Counted from the stretch's first letter, positions 36,668-48,191 are shown. The stretch: 64,000 nucleotides of DNA from Spisula solida (GCA_947247005.1 OX365945.1:18110501-18174500), one strand, 5' to 3'. The notes: generated by a model from the letters alone, not told the origin. Numbers and translations: made by a program.

Positions 36668-36954
36668 GTTAAGCCGTTTTCTTGCTTTCTTTTGACTGGT
36701 AGGTGTTAAAAATCGTTTAGTAGACAGACGAACTGTTGACGGCGTTCCAGAGTATTTAATTGTACTGGGTGTGCATGGTCTTTGGATACGATCGATGTGT
36801 CTGTGGTGTAAAATGGAGGATGTGTCTTTTCAGGTAGGTACGCTTTAGTCTTGAAAGCCACAAGGAAATTTTTCTCCTGGTTTTAGCCATGTTGCTGTAA
36901 AACGAAATGCACAGAAATTAGTGATAATTAGAAGGATTTATTTGTACCACAAAA

Positions 36955-37440
36955 ACGTATGTCTCCCACAAAGGGATATTTATAACTCAATTATTAATGT
37001 ACATTTGTATAAACAATCCTGAGAAAAAGGAAAAATATGAATATGTGAATTTTCATTGAAATCGTGACAGTGGTTAAGGAGAACTAATATGTTTGACCAT
37101 TAAATGGTCGTAAGTAAGACAATAACAATCTGACTAAACATTCATGACAACATGTTCGACTAGGCTCGGTGCTTAATATTCATGTGACGTTTTATTATTC
37201 TGATATGTGTTTAAGGAGAACAAGCTATAACTCGTGCAATAATCACCAGACAAAGAATTACTGACAATACGCACAACTAGACTCGCAGGTACCAACTATT
37301 CGTGAGAAGTTTCATTGAAATATAACCAGTGGCGAAGGAAAAGTTAATCGGACAAACTTGGTGACACCCATCTATCCGGACAGGCGGACGGACGGATATC
37401 ACAAAATCAATAGGTCTCCCCAACTATTTGTTGGAGATGT
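36955..37440 (+). mobile_element. Pearl-type family H element
   Basis: The head is CGTATGTCTCCCACAAAGGG. The core has two to three diverged units with GTGACAGTGGTTAAGGAGAA. GGACGGACGG is at about 37383-37395, and the tail hairpin is GTCTCCCCAACTA...TTGTTGGAGAT. Weaker hairpin than in other families. Confidence 0.5.
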
Positions 37441-39335
37441 AACTACTTGCCTTATATCTACCACTGCAACACAAATTCAGTCATTTATTACTAATAGCCA
37501 GTTAGTTACAGATAGAAAGTAAGTTTATTTCTGCAAACAAGGCCATCTGCTAAAAAAGATAGTGTTCAAAACAAAACAAATATACAATATACTTTGAGTT
37601 GTGTCACATGAGCATTCATTAGTCTATAAACATATAATGCAACTTTGTAAACAATAGTATTATCCGTGAAAATTCAGTAAGCTATAGGAATTATCTAGAT
37701 AATTGTATGATAACTTTAATCAGGTCACCAGACACCAGCTCATCACAATGTGCAATAGGTCAAATAGTGTTATGTGGACATATAATGTACCGGCCAGTAA
37801 CAGTGAAGCAATACCACGTGGCTTTTGTCAACATGTCCGAGACGAAATTTGCTTCACTTCAAAAACAAAAAAAGCATATTAAGTATTTAATTTCTTGATC
37901 GATTTCTATGAAATATTTGTGGAAAAATTATTTGTTTTCCATCAAATATAAGGTCTTATGGTAAAATGCTGTTTTCATGAGTATTAGGCATATTGCCACC
38001 ATAAAATGCAAGCCATTTACACAGTCCAAAAATAATATTGATTCACCACTAGTTAATCAAGTACATACGATGCTCGAAATGTGCAAATTACAAATACATC
38101 GGATTATATAAACTGATCAAATTGTGAACATTTATTTGTATCAACCCTTTTGACTACTAATATGCGACAGTCTCATTTTCTGGCTATTACAGTGCTCCAT
38201 ACTCTTGCTTGTTTAATACCATATGGTTGAATGGAAACTGTTCCGATGACAATACTGTTTTGTTGGTTAGCTAGTATTGTTTTATGTGTTCACTAGTAAT
38301 GTCCACTTTCATACACCTTGGCTATTAAACAAGCCCTTGTACTCTACAAATGAGTATCAATATCATTTAGTATTTAGTTCAAATACAAGATAAAATTATC
38401 AAAGTTTCGGAAAGTGTTTTACTTTTTGACAATGTGATCATCGACGAAATATATTTGGAACAAATGTATGTAGTCACCGACTTATGTGATTGGTAAAAAT
38501 ATATATGTTGCGGAAATCATCACTTTTGTGCACTAAGGATGCTAGATAGACGTGTTCTATGTTATCTATATACATTTGTACTATGCCAACTTAATGAATT
38601 TGACGTGTCCATTCTCATATTATTTTATAAATGGCTTTATTGTATGAAACTTGAACATTTGTATGATAATACAAACGATGTATTTTCATATACATCAGTT
38701 TGGACGTGATGGACTAAAGTAATTCACCAAAGAAACAAAGGAAAGAAGTGATATTATATTTTAAAAAGAGATTAAACATTAATATCTGTACATAATGCCG
38801 ATTCGAATATAATAAATAAAACACGAACCGGACCATTTTCGTTGTATCGACAACCGGACCATGATTCGTTCAATTTTGAAAACGTTAGATTTTGGCCTAT
38901 ATAGATGCTGTATTGAAAATATTTGAGTATCTGGAAAAGAAATGTTACCTTACAATACATGCAAGTACATAGTTTTGACTCGGTAAGCTTTTATTTTGTC
39001 TTATTCGTCTAAAATGTCATGTATGTTTTGCTGTGTTTACGGTTGAATCGTAACATTCAACGTGCATTACATTCATACGCATTGATACAGGACAAAGCCA
39101 AGTAGCTACGGGCATGCAGGAAGAACGTGGCCATTCCGTAAGAGTATTCCTGTATTCACAATTCAAGAATAACCATACAAAATAGGCAAAAATGTTACAC
39201 TCACCTGCTAAATAATGTCCATATCCGCCATTATTAGCCGGATCATTTGCGCTACGTTAGCCGTACCCGTATCGCGTTAAACCGGACCCGTCGCGTTTTG
39301 CCGATACAGTGTGTAGTTTATTGCCTCCCAGGCAT
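37441..39335. other. Intergenic sequence, no gene recognised
   Basis: AT-rich, short open frames only. A small CpG- and CCGGACCCG-rich patch lies at about 39190-39300. No repeat family or RNA gene was identified. Confidence 0.5.
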
Positions 39336-39700
39336 CCGGAATGCGTAAAATGGCCGACCTTAAAAAAATGGGAAAACCTTATATCCAAGCATCGTGCCAT
39401 TTATCAGACTACAAGAGGCAGATGAATGCGACAGGTATGAGAAATGTTCAATTCATGTCTGTTTAGTTAATACCAACACATTTTCCATGCGTAGTGAAAC
39501 AAGTTTTAAGCTTGACTAATCGGAGAATATGGACTTTTGCACTCACTCATTCGTCAGTGTCACACTGTGACTTTTAGTTAACATTTTGTTTACTGGTCAT
39601 TGTTAGTCTCCACTATATATCAAATGCAATAACTACAATTTGACTTTTAATTTGAGTTATGCCCCATTTAAACTCAGACGTTTTGTTTAAGGTTTTAGAT
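39336..39700 (+). repeat. Duplicated 365-bp block, copy 1, with possible exon
   Basis: It matches 42066-42425 in order and orientation with roughly 10% differences and small indels. It begins AATGCGTAAAATGGCCGACC. The first ~97 bases could be an exon (MRKMADLKKMGKPYIQ, donor GTATGA at about 39437). The matching part of copy 2 has an A-run expansion and lacks that donor. The rest is ordinary AT-rich sequence (ATTTGAGTTATG). Confidence 0.7.
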
Positions 39701-40288
39701 CAGTGCATTGCGTGCTACTACATTGTATCTTAGGCACTATCCTGTGTAGTACATGTATTTATGCTATAGCACTGAAACTTACAAAACTTGTTCGCCATCA
39801 TAGGTCAACACTACTGGTTAAATGCAATTACTTCATTTTGATTTTAATTGGGAGTTGTGTCCCATTTGTAACTTACGCCTCTATTAGTTGAAGTTTTGGG
39901 TTACATTCAGACCATATCTCATATAATATCAATGATATAGCATCGTCACTTGTTCACCATCACAAATCAACGGTACAGTTCATGTGCAACAACTCTATTT
40001 TGATTTTGGGTAGAGTTACGTCCCTTTCTTACTTAGACATTTCTCAGTGAACGTTTTGCATGCAAGTTACATTCCGACCAATATATACTGTCAATGATAT
40101 TGCACTACCTTTAAGTTGTATAATTTATAGCCAGATTTATCTGGTAGATGACATCATTCCTGATGTTATCCGTCATTTTGAAGGTAGGACAAGTCACGAG
40201 CCACGAGACTCATGACGTCAAAGCATCAAATTAGAGTCAGTGTCACATAGTATTACTACAATGGTTCAACTGTACCTTCATTTTACAG

Positions 40289-40416
40289 GAAGGACCATTT
40301 ACATCCAAGTATAGTTTAATCACAGAGGCTGTAATGGATGTCGTAGGGACAGACAGTGTGGGGGTGTTAGGAATTGGAGGTGGGATAATGGACACCACCA
40401 TGAATCAAGTTATACA
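40289..40416 (+). pseudogene. Methyltransferase-like exon (HNMT-type SAM motif), isolated
   Basis: Bounded by TTTTACAG and GTATGT, this 128-base exon encodes YSLITEAVMDVVG then VGVLGIGGGIMDTTMNQVI. The LGIGGGxxD string resembles SAM-binding motif I of histamine N-methyltransferase-like proteins, although the usual third-glycine region (GxGxG) is changed to GGGIM. No following exons were found and the phase does not fit the exon-like text at 39340-39436. It could be a fragment of a duplicated gene. Low confidence. Confidence 0.35.
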
Positions 40417-40684
40417 GTATGTACTTCGAGAATACAGTTTACACTTGTATCAATTTACGTGTTAAAACGACAAGCCATACTTTATTTACAAAAATGAGTG
40501 TAGGCTTAACATTTCACAGAAAAAACATTCTTCCTAATCAGGTAATACTCCATCCTTCCAGCAGTTGTGGCTTACCAATTGTGTCTGTGGACTGATACAA
40601 GAAAGAACCGTCAGATTTCGCCGTTAAAGTAGTAATGTATGTTTTCTATTTATAGAGAATCTACAAAACAAAATAAAGATGTTC

Positions 40685-40708
40685 CTGATGAAGGCAAACT
40701 GCCGAAAC
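40685..40708 (+). ncRNA. Hammerhead-ribozyme-like core (Penelope-type remnant)
   Basis: CTGATGA, a short stem AGGC-AAACT-GCC, then GAAAC reproduces the conserved catalytic core of hammerhead motifs (CUGANGA, stem II, GAAA). Such motifs are known in Penelope-like retroelements. Stems I and III and the cleavage triplet were not established, so it may be inactive. A second core is at 58711-58733. Confidence 0.4.
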
Positions 40709-40744
40709 GTTGATAATACAAGTTAATCAATTTCAACGCGTGTT

Positions 40745-41804
40745 TTAGCTCACCTGTCACAAAGTGACAGGGTGAGCTTTTGTGATCACTCTTCGTCCGT
40801 CGTCAGTCAGTCCGTCCGTCGTCCGTCCACAATTTGTTTGTGTAGACACTAGGTCACAATTTTGGCCTAATCTTTATGAAACTTGGTCACAATGATCACC
40901 TCAACAAAATCTAGGTCAAGTTCGATATTGGGTCATTCAGGGTCAAAAACTAGGTCACAAGGTCAAATCATAGAAAAATCTTGTGTAGTCACTAGAGGTC
41001 ACAATTTTGACCTAATCTTTATGAAACTTGGTCAGAATGATCATCTCAACAAAATCTCGGTCAAGTTCGATATTGGGTTATCAAAGGTCAAAAACTAGGC
41101 CACAAGGTCAAATCATAGAAAAACCTTGTGTAGTCTGTAGAGGTCACAATTTTGACTTAATCTTTATGAAACTAGGTCACAATTATCATCTCAACAAAAT
41201 CTAGGCCAAGTTTGATATTGGGTCATCCTGGGTCAAAAACTAGGTCACAAGGTCAAATCGTAGAAAAACCTTGTGTAGTCACTAAAGGTCACAATTTTGG
41301 CCTTATCTTTATGAAACTTGGTCACAATGATCATGTCAACAAAATCTAGGTCAAGTTCGATATTGGGAAATCTGGGGTCAAAAACTAGGTCACAATGTCA
41401 AATCATAGAAAAACCTTGTGTAGTCACTAGAGGTTACAATTTTGGACTAATCTGTATGAAACTTTGTCACAATGATCATCACAACAACATCTAGGTCAAG
41501 TTTGATATTGGGTCATCCGGGGTCAAAAACTAGGTCACAAGGTCAAATCATAGAAAACCCTTGTATAGTCATTAGAGGTCACAATTTTGGACTAATCTGT
41601 ATGAAACTTGGTCACAATGATCATCTCAATAAAATCTAGGTAAAGTTCGATATTGGGTCATCCGGGGTCAAAAACTAGGTCACAAGGTCAAATCATTTCA
41701 ATATGTCAATTTGAAAACCTTGTACATGCAATAGAGGCTACCATTGGGGGTTCATGAACAACTAGGACAGGTGAGCGACCTATGGCCCTTTGGGCCCTCT
41801 TGTT
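40745..41804 (-). mobile_element. Pearl-type family C element, complete
   Basis: Read on the minus strand the head is AACAAGAGGGCCCAAAGGGC followed by CATAGGTCGCTCACCTGT. Then come about six units of ~140-150 bp (core TTGACCTAGATTTTGTTGAG, GTTTCATAAAGATTAGG). A GGAC microsatellite follows (about 40797-40826 on plus). The tail hairpin is GCTCACC..GTCAC-AAAG-GTGACAGGGTGAGC (about 40748-40777). This is the best-preserved pearl-type copy in the window. Confidence 0.8.
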
Positions 41805-42065
41805 GTTGATATTTATCTTAATCTATTTATATTGCAATACCATGAGCACACATGTCTGTGTAAATATCTTGATATGTTCAAGATTAAAAATTAAATGATC
41901 ATAGCATGCAAGATAGTCCTTGTGCCATCTTTGTCAATGATTTGTTGTATTTTATAACACGAAGATCAAGTTTAAGTGTTGTTGTGTGAAATTGCATTCC
42001 TGTTATTTTAAAGAGATTACAAGTGCTACAAAAAACAAGTTTGGGCAACGGTGGAAGAGGCCCTC

Positions 42066-42425
42066 GTTCAATGCCTCCAAAATGCGTAAAATGGCCGACC
42101 TTCAAAAAAAAAAGGGAAAACCTCATATCCAAGCATCGTGCCATTTATATAGACTACAAGAGGCAGATGAAAACGACAGGGAAATGTTCAATTCATGTCT
42201 GTTTAATTAATATTAATGTTGTGAAACAAGTTTTAAGCTCGACTAATCGGAGAATATGGACTATTGCACTCACTGATTCGTCAGGGTCACTGTGACTTTT
42301 AGTTAAGGTATTGTTCACTGATCATTATTTGTTAATACTACATGCCAAATGCAATAACTCAAATTTGATTTTTAATTTGAGTTATGTCCCTTTTAAACTA
42401 AGACGTTTTGGTTAAGGTTTTCTGA
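42066..42425 (+). repeat. Duplicated 365-bp block, copy 2
   Basis: It matches 39336-39700. The exon-like start is present but altered (AAAATGGCCGACCTTCAAAA, then a longer A-run), and the donor after GACGACAGG-type text is lost. It is therefore probably a dead duplicate. Confidence 0.7.
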
Positions 42426-42712
42426 CCTGGCTGCACTTGCTGCACTACGATAGACATGGTCGCATGGAATGTGTTTTATACAAGTAATTAACCGGACACC
42501 AAGTAACGGGGCTCCCACTGGCTTACTATCAGTAATAAATTGTATGGAAAATCATGTTACCAGCTACGCAGATTTATAATCCTATAGTAATGAGGGAGCA
42601 TAAGAATGGGACACTAGATGCTATAACTTAAAACAAACGGTAACTAATATCACTGATTTAGTGAAAGATAAATTGAGGTTGATGCTGACAAAGAAGCGTG
42701 TGAGAAAGAGAC

Positions 42713-42963
42713 CAGTAATTAAGAATTGCAAGCAATACAGAATTCCCCTACCGGTTTGAGGCCATTTTCAATGTTTCTGTTGCCATAGCAACCACAATCT
42801 AAATATTTTTAGATGTGCATAATCCTCTTATTGCCCCCTATACACATACCAGGTTTCATAAACCTAGCTTGTAAACTGTTTGAGTTATGTCAGGATCCAG
42901 ATAATTTGACAGACGGTCGGCAAACCTATAGTCCCCTCCGGTCAAAAACCGGTAGGGGACTAA
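42713..42963 (+). mobile_element. Pearl-type family F element
   Basis: The head is AGTAATTAAGAATTGCAAGC with TTCCCCTACCGGTTT. The core is TTGCCATAGCAACCACAA. The tail has GACAGACGGTCGGCAAACC and the hairpin AGTCCCCTCCGGT...ACCGGTAGGGGACT. The head phrase CCCCTACCGG is the complement of the tail arm, as expected for subterminal inverted repeats. Confidence 0.7.
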
Positions 42964-43121
42964 TAAGTGTGTTACCTGATGCTTTTCAGAATATTGTTAA
43001 CCGTGTGTTGATTTATATGGCAATAATTATTGTTCACATTTATGATAATGATAGAATTTATTTCGTTTGGCATGTTTCATTTTCATATTTTATCACAGAG
43101 TACGCAAGATAGAAGAGGAGA

Positions 43122-43277
43122 GTAAATAGAAAAACTTTCAATAATCCGCAAGGACAGGTTCTTTGTGATAACGCCGCGGTCACGGTGGATGATGCCATTG
43201 ATGAAGATGAATGGTTGGACATTCATAATGATGAAGCTAATGAAGCAATAACACGAGATTTAGACACTTCCAGCTAG
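43122..43277 (+). pseudogene. Coding fragment, acidic C-terminus, unrecognised
   Basis: An open frame without its own start reads NRKTFNNPQGQVLCDNAAV, then DDAIDEDEWLDIHNDEANEA and ITRDLDTSS before TAG (43275-43277). GC content and composition look coding compared with the neighbours. No upstream exon was found. It may be the last exon of a transposon protein. Confidence 0.4.
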
Positions 43278-43637
43278 TCAGATACCATAACCTTGTCAAC
43301 ACAACTAAAATTCAGGAACAACTAACAGCTATGAAGTTTGATAGCAGCGTTAATACTTGTTAAAATTTCAATGAATTAATACTTATTGCAACATCAACAT
43401 ATTTGCAAAAGTATGTGGAAGACATCAGTTTCTACATGTGACAGTTCCATGGAGGGTAATGACGTTGGTTTTTCCTTCATAATAGTAATGGCGTAGGTGT
43501 ACAGCAGTCATGTTTTCAATCGATCTTGACCAGTGAAATGAACCAACAAAATTGTATTCACCTTTTCCAAGATTTAGGCATTGACAAAATTGAAGAGCAA
43601 TTTTACACTTGGTTTAATTTTGTTACAAGTGCTCCTC

Positions 43638-44426
43638 TAAACAAGACTGCGTTCAATAAACACTTATGCCCCCGTGGAAGCCTTGCCCATAAAAAGCTAA
43701 GTCAATCAGGGGCCATAATTCTGTAATAATGTTGGATAGTGTTACATGGCTTTGATAATGTAAGGGGCTTATGATGGTAAACAAGTATGCCAAGTTTTAA
43801 GGCAACGCCATGATGGGCATGATGTAAAACGAAACTGTCAATTTGGTTTAACCAAGAACTAGACGCTGAATAAGTCTAAGTCCAAAATTAGGTCAATGTG
43901 ATGGTCAAAATGAGGTTAGGTGATATAGGGGTGTAGAGAATGTTTAAATACAACAACCATGCTAGTATGAAAGCTTTGTAGCAAGCCATATTAATGCTAG
44001 AAGAAACGGTCAACTTGGGTTAACCAAGAATTTGGTCCTCCAATAAGTCTTAAAAGTCTAAATTAGGTCAAGGTCGAAATGGTATCAAATGATACAGGTG
44101 CGTGGAGAGTGTTCATTTCATATACAACATCGATGCAAGTATGAAAGCTTTGTAGCAAGCCATAAAAATGCTAGAAGAAACGGTCAATTTGGGCTAACTA
44201 GGAATTTGACCCTTCAATAAGTCCAAAATTAGCTCAAAGTGAAGGTCAAAATGGGGTCAGGTGATACAGGCGTGTAGAGAGTGTTCATGTACAACATCCA
44301 TGCAAGTATGAAAGCTTTGTAGCAAGCCATATTAATGCTAGAAGAAACTGTCAATTTGGGTTAACCAGAACGGACGAACGGACAGGTGAATCACTATATG
44401 CCTCCCCATCTATCGATAGGGGGCAT
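43638..44426 (+). mobile_element. Pearl-type family D element, long form
   Basis: The head is AACAAGACTGCGTTCAATAA followed by ACACTTATGCCCCCGTGG. There are four core units of about 150 bp (GGTCAATTTGGGTTAACC, TGAAAGCTTTGTAGCAAGCC). The tail has GGACGAACGGACAGGTGAAT and a CCCC-CATCTATCGAT-GGGGG hairpin. Unit number separates it from the one-unit copies at 31339 and 45944. Confidence 0.8.
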
Positions 44427-44429
44427 AAA

Positions 44430-44649
44430 AAGCAAGACGGAGAAACTTCATCGAGATAATAAATGTAAGAGTAGTAGAACAGATAATCTGCCATTGTCCA
44501 TGGAAAGATCCGGTACATTGGGAGTTACGGGATTGAAAAACTTCGGTATGAATAAGAGTACATCAATAAGGATCGATTGTAATAAAGCAAATGCTCATGC
44601 AGTCTTTGAGTATGATAATGCCAAATTTACCTTGGACATTCTTGATTAA
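44430..44649 (+). other. Open coding-like stretch, unrecognised
   Basis: Directly after the family D tail an open frame reads KTEKLHRDNKCKSSRTDNLP and, later, NKANAHAVFEYDNAKFTLD before a stop at 44649. The codon pattern looks better than chance but there is no domain, intron border or homolog I can name. Confidence 0.25.
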
Positions 44650-44881
44650 CTCGATGGTTTCTGAATTTCTTGTCATATTGTCATTTATTCTTAGGGCATG
44701 GGCAGTTTGCGCCAGACATCTAGAAAATAACATACTACATGTACTAATATTACTGACCATGTTCATGCGGAAATGATGTCTGATACAGAACTGTTCGAGG
44801 AATTATTTCCTTGTGTGTTTTTTGTGCTCGACTAGTAAAGTTGACTGCTACCTTCCCTGTCCTGTTTCATTTATATTATGT

Positions 44882-45175
44882 CAGTAAAAGCTCCGCGAGT
44901 CGCATGTGCCGCCTGACGACATTCACATTTGTCATGGAAAATTATCCAGTATTGGGCTACATATCCGACTCACAAGAGTTCTCTTGTCAACTGAACTAAA
45001 AACGACCAAGTCAATTATGTGACCTCGAGCGTGTTAACGAGATTTTTCTTTGAATTTACCTAGTTTTTGACCATAGATTACCCAGTTACTCACTTGACCT
45101 ATAGATCATAGAGACAAACATTGTGACCAAGTTTCACAAAGATTAAGTAAAAATGTGACCTCTAGAGTGTTAAGG
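44882..45175 (+). mobile_element. Chimera: family B head joined to family C core
   Basis: TAAAAGCTCCGCGAGTCGCA to about 45010 (ending CTGAACTAAAAACGAC) matches the head of family B (inverted at about 54865-54980). It then runs without a gap into family C core text (GTGACCTCGAGCGTGTTAAC, CCTAGTTTTTGACC). No tail was found. Confidence 0.6.
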
Positions 45176-45822
45176 CCTAAAGCAAATAAAGTGTGACATT
45201 TTGTAAAAAAAATAAAGTTTCTTGAATATACTTTTTTCTAGTTCCATTTCATAGTCAATACATAAAAACTTATAGAACATGTCAGGTTTTGGAAAATCGA
45301 CAGGCCGTTTAGTAAAAAAATACTTGCATATGTCATCTAAGTAGCGAAAGTAAGTGCTTTTTGATACCAAATTAGTTATTTTTTGAGTGTGTAAGATTGA
45401 AGTGAACACTTGTATGTTTTTGAAAAGTGACTCTTTTGCTGAAAAAATGATAAAATAAATATAAGAAAATTAATAACGAGGCATAAAAGTTTTTTTCTAT
45501 TGGCTGTGAACGCATACAATAGGAATATCAACCACTTAGCAACTAAGGCAATGAAAAATCTACATACATGTCAAGTTTCATTGCTCTAACTTGAACATTT
45601 TGAAATTTGTCAGCTTCGAGATACAAAGGATTTAAAGCGTTAGGGTTGGGACATTTTAAGTTTATGTAGTTGTATGTGGTATTAAGTGTTCATTAATTCT
45701 GAAGTTAATCAGATTTCATAATATAGGGAAGTTATATCTTTATGTATTTGTGTACCAGGTGTTCATTTATAATATGCACAGAAATGGCTTCACAAAAAAG
45801 GCTCTTATTTGCTTTAGGCCTT

Positions 45823-46315
45823 AACAAGGTTTTTCTTCAATGTGACCTTGTGACCTAGTTTTTGACCCCAGGTGACCCACTTGCAAACTTGACCTAAATT
45901 TCATAGAAGTTCATATTGTGACCAAGTGTCATAACGATAATGTAAACAAGACTGCGTTCACTAAACGCTTATGCCCCCTGTAGAAGCCTTGTCCATAAAT
46001 AAGTAAGTCCAAAATTAGGTCAAGGTGAAGGTCAAAATGGGGTTAGGTGGTACAGGCGTGTGGAGAGTGTTCATACACAACATCCATGCAAGTATGAAAG
46101 CTTTGTAGCAAGCCATATTAATGCTAGAAGAAACGGTCAATTTGGGTTAACCAGGACGAACAGGTGAATCACTATATGCCTCCCCATCTATCGATAGGGG
46201 GGCATAAAAATGGGACTTCAAGAGTGTTAACAAGGTTTTTTTTTATTTGACCTAGTTTTTGATCCCAGATGACCCAGTTACAAACCTGACCTAGATTTCA
46301 TAAAGACAAACATTT
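45823..46315 (+). mobile_element. Family C core interrupted by a complete family D element
   Basis: Family C text (GGTTTTTCTTCAATGTGACC to GTGTCATAACGATAATGT) stops at about 45942. A one-unit family D element occupies 45944-46206 (AAACAAGACTGCGTTCACTA to GGGGGGCATAAAAA). Family C text resumes (GGGACTTCAAGAGTGTTAAC). This is a clean nested insertion. Confidence 0.7.
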
Positions 46316-46378
46316 TTTCTCCTTTTTTCTTCTTTTAATTGTCTGGTGTATAGTTTTCAAAAAAAACATTTATTTTTC

Positions 46379-46696
46379 AGTTTGAATCATCTCATAACTG
46401 TGAGGACTGGTGCCTTACTTCGGTGGCATTGCGGGAAGAAGTTGAATATTTAAAAATAAATTAGCAAGTTTAAAAGATGTTAAAAACAATAACTTCTGAA
46501 TCGTCCTACAGACAATGTATCAAGAAATGCAAAGAAGCATATCAAAACCTAAAAATAGGAAAACATCTGAAAAAGGGTATCAAGCTTTTCAACAGTTGGA
46601 AGTAACGAAATAAAACTTCCAAAACTTCCACCTCATCTTCACAAACCAAAGAAGGAGACCTGCCATGCAGTTCAACTGGGTGCTCTTATAGAAATG
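46379..46696 (+). pseudogene. Decayed coding remnant, unrecognised
   Basis: After a TTTTTCAG acceptor one frame gives NCEDWCLTSVALREEVEYLK. A second gives YRQCIKKCKEAYQNLKIGKH. A third, further on, gives EIKLPKLPPHLHKPKKETCH and AVQLGALIEM before TAAG. Successive frames look coding, with frameshifts between. No family was recognised. Confidence 0.35.
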
Positions 46697-46939
46697 TAAG
46701 TTATGCTTTGACACTATAATAAAGTGTTCACTGAAGAGAAACAAGAACTGATAAACACGGTCACTGAACTGAAAAAGCAAGGTTTCAGAAAAACAATTTC
46801 ATACAGACAAACATTTTGACAAAGTTTCATAAGATTAAGTGAAAACTGTGACCTCTAGTGTTAACAGTCCAATTGTTGACGACAAACATAAGGCGATCAA
46901 AATAGCTCACCTTGAGCAATCTAGATCCTGACATAACAG

Positions 46940-47110
46940 TTTCCAATCTAGGTTTTTGTAACTTTGTATGTAGATAGGGGGCAATAAGGTGATAATGCAC
47001 GTCCAAACATATTTTGATTCCGACCAAATTTGTGGTTGCAATGGCAACAGAAACATTAAAAATGGCTAAAACCCGATAGGGGACTTCTGTATTGCTTGCA
47101 ATTCATAATT
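46940..47110 (-). mobile_element. Pearl-type family F fragment, inverted
   Basis: It contains the reverse complement of GAATTGCAAGCAATACAGAA and of TTGCCATTGCAACCACAA. It ends in GTAGATAGGGGGCAATAAGG. The tail is not complete. Confidence 0.55.
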
Positions 47111-47439
47111 AATTTGTTGATTGCTAAAACTGGTTCATTTAGAATTTCGACTACTTGGACATGGGAGGATCATATCTTGTTAAGTTGGGCGTTGTCACGG
47201 TGGGGAAACAACGTGACCAAAAGTGGTGCACGATCGTGCATAAACTCCGCGATTGAAAGCTGGTTCATTGGCTTTATGAAACTTCAATGCAATTCTATTC
47301 CGTTTTAACATAATTCTTGCCCGACCGATTCCAACTTCGCGAATTATATCGCAAATATTCTGCCAACTGATGGATTAAAGTGAAGCTTCTAAATTTTCTA
47401 AGCCTATATAAATATAAAGTATGCATCTTAAAAAAGCTT

Positions 47440-47655
47440 CGAAATTAGCATCATACGAAGGGTTTAGTCCGAAATGCTGCAAGAAGCTGCATACTTCTAT
47501 CTCGCGAACTTTCGAAGGATGGAATGGGATATTTAATAGTTCAGGAGACTACAGAAAAATTGGGTGTTCACATGATAGAAAAATATCCATTAGTTGTCCA
47601 TCTCGGATGTAACTGTCACCACTATGTAGGAGAATTAATATATTTTCAGTAGCTT
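47440..47655 (+). pseudogene. Decayed coding remnant, unrecognised
   Basis: One frame reads MLQEAAYFYLANFRRMEWD and, after stops, another reads YLIVQETTEKLGVHMIEKYP then LVVHLGCNCHHYVGELI. The composition is coding-like across a frameshift. No family was recognised and there is no clear exon border. Confidence 0.3.
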
Positions 47656-47687
47656 GAGCGAATATCTCTTCGATTCATTAGCTACTT

Positions 47688-47912
47688 TTTAGCTCACCTG
47701 TCACAAAGTGATAGAGTGAGCTTTAGCTTTAGTGATCACTCGTCGTCCGTCAACAATTGGGTTGTGTCCTCTAGAGGTCACAATTTTAGCCTAATCTTTA
47801 TGAAACTTGGTCACGATAATCATCTCAACAAAATCTAGGTCAAGTGCGAGATCACTAGGTCAAATCACAGGATTTGCATGTACTACTACGACAGGTGAGC
47901 GTTCTTTGGCGT
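47688..47912 (-). mobile_element. Pearl-type family C element, one-unit form
   Basis: The tail hairpin AGCTCACCTGTCACAAAGTG, then ATAGAGTGAGCTTT, is at its left. One core unit follows (GGTCACAATTTTAGCCTAAT). The right end is ACGACAGGTGAGCGTTCTTT. The GGAC run is reduced to CGTCCGTC. Confidence 0.7.
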
Positions 47913-48191
47913 CCGAGTTTATCATCGCTGGCACATATTATTTGATCATCAGTAATGTATTTGTTGTATGTTTATGACTGATGCTTTAAAAGACCATTTA
48001 TGTAAGTGCAACATAAGTATACTAACACCACCATTTGAAAGTCAACAATAAACATAAAGCACATTCGTGCCTTTACTGGATGTGTATCTTCAGATGAGAT
48101 GAAAATACATTGTTGAACTTAAAAATAAATGCTTGATATTTGTTTCTATGACAGATAGATATAAATGAAATATATCAATTGTTGCATGCAG

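Larger units (their letters stand above)
32746..36895 (-). pseudogene. YqaJ-type nuclease element, long decayed coding region
   Basis: Minus-strand coding text runs almost without gap from about 36895 to 32746. It is broken by in-frame stops (TAA 33913-33915, TGA 33127-33129, two more near 36853 and 36838) and by frame changes near 35430, 35295 and 34790. The segment order is N-terminal region (35402-36667), nuclease core (about 35402-34781), middle domain (33913-34803) and C-terminal domain (33127-33897, then 32746-33114 in the same frame). The nuclease is recognised from YqaJ/lambda-exonuclease motifs. Proteins of this general look occur in many copies in invertebrate genomes and behave like mobile elements; that is from general knowledge, not a search. 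A splice acceptor TTTTACAG at about 36896 may start the visible part. The element ends 119 bp from the stop of the plus-strand gene at 32627. No terminal repeats were found. It resembles a recently inactivated copy. Confidence 0.65.

Noticed and set aside
42895..43112. Coding frame crossing the family F tail
   Set aside because: It crosses the boundary of a mobile element and has no motif; the supported coding fragment is 43122-43277 in another context.
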